A stretch of DNA of 30,244 nt. It comes from Saccoglossus kowalevskii (Eukaryota; Hemichordata; Enteropneusta; Harrimaniidae). The notes beneath the pieces were generated by a model. The model searched no databases and had not been told where the DNA came from. It was given only the letters and a program-made list of their open reading frames with translations. Shown in pieces: positions 28,731 to 30,244 of this stretch. The translations under genes and the position numbers were made by a program. The stretch spans positions 38,960-69,203 of the forward strand of contig NW_003144293.1 of NCBI RefSeq assembly GCF_000003605.2, read 5' to 3'. How positions within the stretch are numbered: position 1 is the stretch's first letter; each line of letters begins with the position of its first letter.

Positions 28731-29756
28731 CAGTTAAAAACAGAATTATTCATACCCCTACTGAAATGTCAATGTTTCACGTTTTTCTGGAAAACGACAG
28801 GTGGACACAGAATATTTTGGCCGTAATTGGATACCTTTACTTGAAAGGTAAAAATTCTGAATGGGTTTTGTACAACCTCATTTGCATAACAAAAAGAATA
28901 TTACTTTATTTGTATTTTGAATCACTCAAAATTATTCATACCCTTTGTCAATAAAACTGTAAAGGCATTGTTTAATACTGTTTCATTTTACACAAATCTG
29001 AACTGCATAGTCCTAACTGGTATCAGTGTATATAATAAGGTGCAGAAATTAAGCCCTGGAAAAAATTGTACTTCAAAAACATCATTAAGTGCTTCAGAGT
29101 GAAGATTGAAAATAAGTGGCCAGAATGGCCCAGAACCATCTTACTAATTTCCCCCATAGACTACTGTGTAATAAATGCGCTGACAGCATCTTTATTCAGT
29201 GGTGATCTTCAGTCATAGATTTTTAGATAGTGACTGCACCAATTTCAAAACTTTTCTATATTCCTGGCTGTTTATCCTGAACATCATTATACAACATAGA
29301 ACATCAAAGTTCAAAACAGAAATTCCTCCATGATGTTAACTCTTAAAGAGCCACAGAAATTACAGCTCTATAGACATGTGTATTGTGTGGTGCATAAGTG
29401 CAACTTTGGCATGTTCAGAGTTAAACAATGTCTTTAAAAGGCAATATCACAGTCAATAGTCAATTGCAAAGCCTTAAAGTTTGTTCTTGATCACAGCATC
29501 CAGGCAGTTTCTAAAGCTGTTCATGAGAGTTTGGCAGAGCTCCACATGAATTTTGGCCCGCTCTTCCTTGGCTATGATCTCTAGTTCTGTCATGTTGGAG
29601 GGCCTGTGGGTATGCACCCTTTTCTTGAGGGTTTTCCAGAGGTTTTCAATGGGATTCAGGTCTGCGCTCTAGCTTGGCCATTGTAGCACCTCCATACTGT
29701 TATCAAGATGAAGATTTTCTGCAGACTCCCTGTGCTGCTCCTTCTTCATGATGCCT
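28731..29756 (-). mobile_element. Tc1-like DNA transposon, truncated by a LINE
   Basis: The element starts after TA (28729-28730) with CAGTTAAAAACAGAATTATT. The word AATTATTCATACCC occurs at 28743 and again at about 28930. Two direct copies about 190 bp apart inside one end are the IR/DR arrangement of Sleeping Beauty-like Tc1 elements. The transposase C-terminus lies on the minus strand inside. Similarity stops at about 29756 where the TAA tail of a LINE begins; the other end is not in the window. Confidence 0.8.
29474..29753 (-). pseudogene. Tc1-like transposase C-terminal fragment with premature stop
   Basis: The minus strand reads ESAENLHLDNSMEVLQWPS, stop, SADLNPIENLWKTLKKRV, HTHRPSNMTELEIIAKEERA, KIHVELCQTLMNSF, RNCLDAVIKNKL, then TAA at 29476-29474. 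DLNPIENLW is the hallmark around the last catalytic acidic residue of the DDE transposases of Tc1 elements. The usual family reading is WPSQSPDLNPIE, so CAG became TAG. The N-terminal DNA-binding part is absent. Confidence 0.85.
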
Positions 29757-30244
29757 TAATAATAATAATAATAATAATTTTTTTATTAATTGTATAATGG
29801 CCTCCGGCCCATTACAATCATGCAAATTAATTATTGACAAGAAATAAATTTACATTACAAAATATGTATGAAAATATAGATGAAGAGTGTGTCAATACAA
29901 AATATAAGCCCTATATAATAATGTGATGGGGATATTAATATATATATACATACAAGCTTATTAGGTTATTCTCATTTGATCTTTGATTAAAAAACACTTA
30001 TAAATAAATAGAGCCAAAGAGTTAATGATTTGGCTTTGAGAGGAACTTAATAGTTGTACTAGAGTATTCAAATTTGGGGGTTGTGTCTCATTTGGAAGAT
30101 ACTTTTTCCTAATTGTGTCCCATGCAGTGCATTTTAGTAAAAAATGATATTCATCATCAATTTCTTGCAGGCACAAATGACAAATACGGCTCTCCCTAGG
30201 GATATTATTATGTCTGCCTCTTTCTATTTCTAAGGGATGGCACG
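29757..30244 (-). mobile_element. LINE 3' part, continues past the right edge
   Basis: The minus frame is open from the window edge to 29961: PLEIERGRHNNIPRESRICH, LCLQEIDDEYHFLLKCTAWD, then TIRKKYL. The ExGR...R-x-C-x2-C...DEYHFLLKC pattern matches the segment after the reverse transcriptase in non-LTR retrotransposons. A 3'UTR follows, ending in a (TTA)n tail at 29757-29778. It looks intact over this stretch, so it is younger than the other LINE pieces. It is inserted in the Tc1-like element. Confidence 0.8.

Overview
The window is animal nuclear DNA. It is AT-rich (about one third G+C by eye), has GT-AG introns, and carries three metazoan protein genes among many transposon fragments. The organism is probably a marine invertebrate. 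The abundance of the palindrome TACATGTA, the AT-richness and the ATGGC-type interspersed repeats resemble molluscan or other lophotrochozoan genomes, but that placement is an inference. There is no prokaryotic, viral or CRISPR content.

Bases 1-13.7 kb hold most of a KAT14 gene (CSRP2BP/ATAC2, the acetyltransferase subunit of the ATAC complex) on the + strand. Twelve exons were assembled by eye. Every junction has a GT-AG intron and a matching phase, giving an uninterrupted 653-residue C-terminal part. The cysteine-rich N-terminal exons were not found and should lie upstream. The introns hold three copies of a TA-flanked palindromic MITE, two antisense LINE 3' ends, a perfect 160-bp tandem duplication and several tandem repeats. 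Most striking is a 59-bp minisatellite that grew out of an exon-intron junction and repeats the 5' splice site about ten times. A second, independent 5' splice-site duplication occurs in the same gene.

Bases 13.8-19.1 kb are the gap between convergent KAT14 and TOPORS. The gap holds repeat arrays, one more TA-flanked MITE and two ORFs that I cannot assign.

Bases 19.1-26.2 kb hold TOPORS on the - strand, a RING E3 ubiquitin/SUMO ligase of 1112 residues with its coding region in one exon. A probable 5'UTR exon lies about 3 kb upstream at 26.11 kb. Its C-terminal part contains a lineage-specific repeat array of DEPGDSNTAESSIT type. The first intron contains a decayed LINE.

Bases 26.1-27.9 kb hold a two-exon, 50-residue single-pass membrane protein. 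I recognise it as the probable orthologue of vertebrate SMIM27, the gene that is head-to-head with TOPORS in human. The shared intergenic promoter has a perfect NRF1 palindrome and two CCAAT boxes in opposite orientation. An ancient conserved divergent gene pair is the best biological message here.

Bases 28.7-30.2 kb hold a Tc1-like transposon with IR/DR-type terminal repeats and a stop-containing transposase remnant. A LINE that runs off the right edge interrupts it. I see no undescribed multi-gene system; the unusual signals are structural (splice-site minisatellite, repeat array in TOPORS, fold-back elements).
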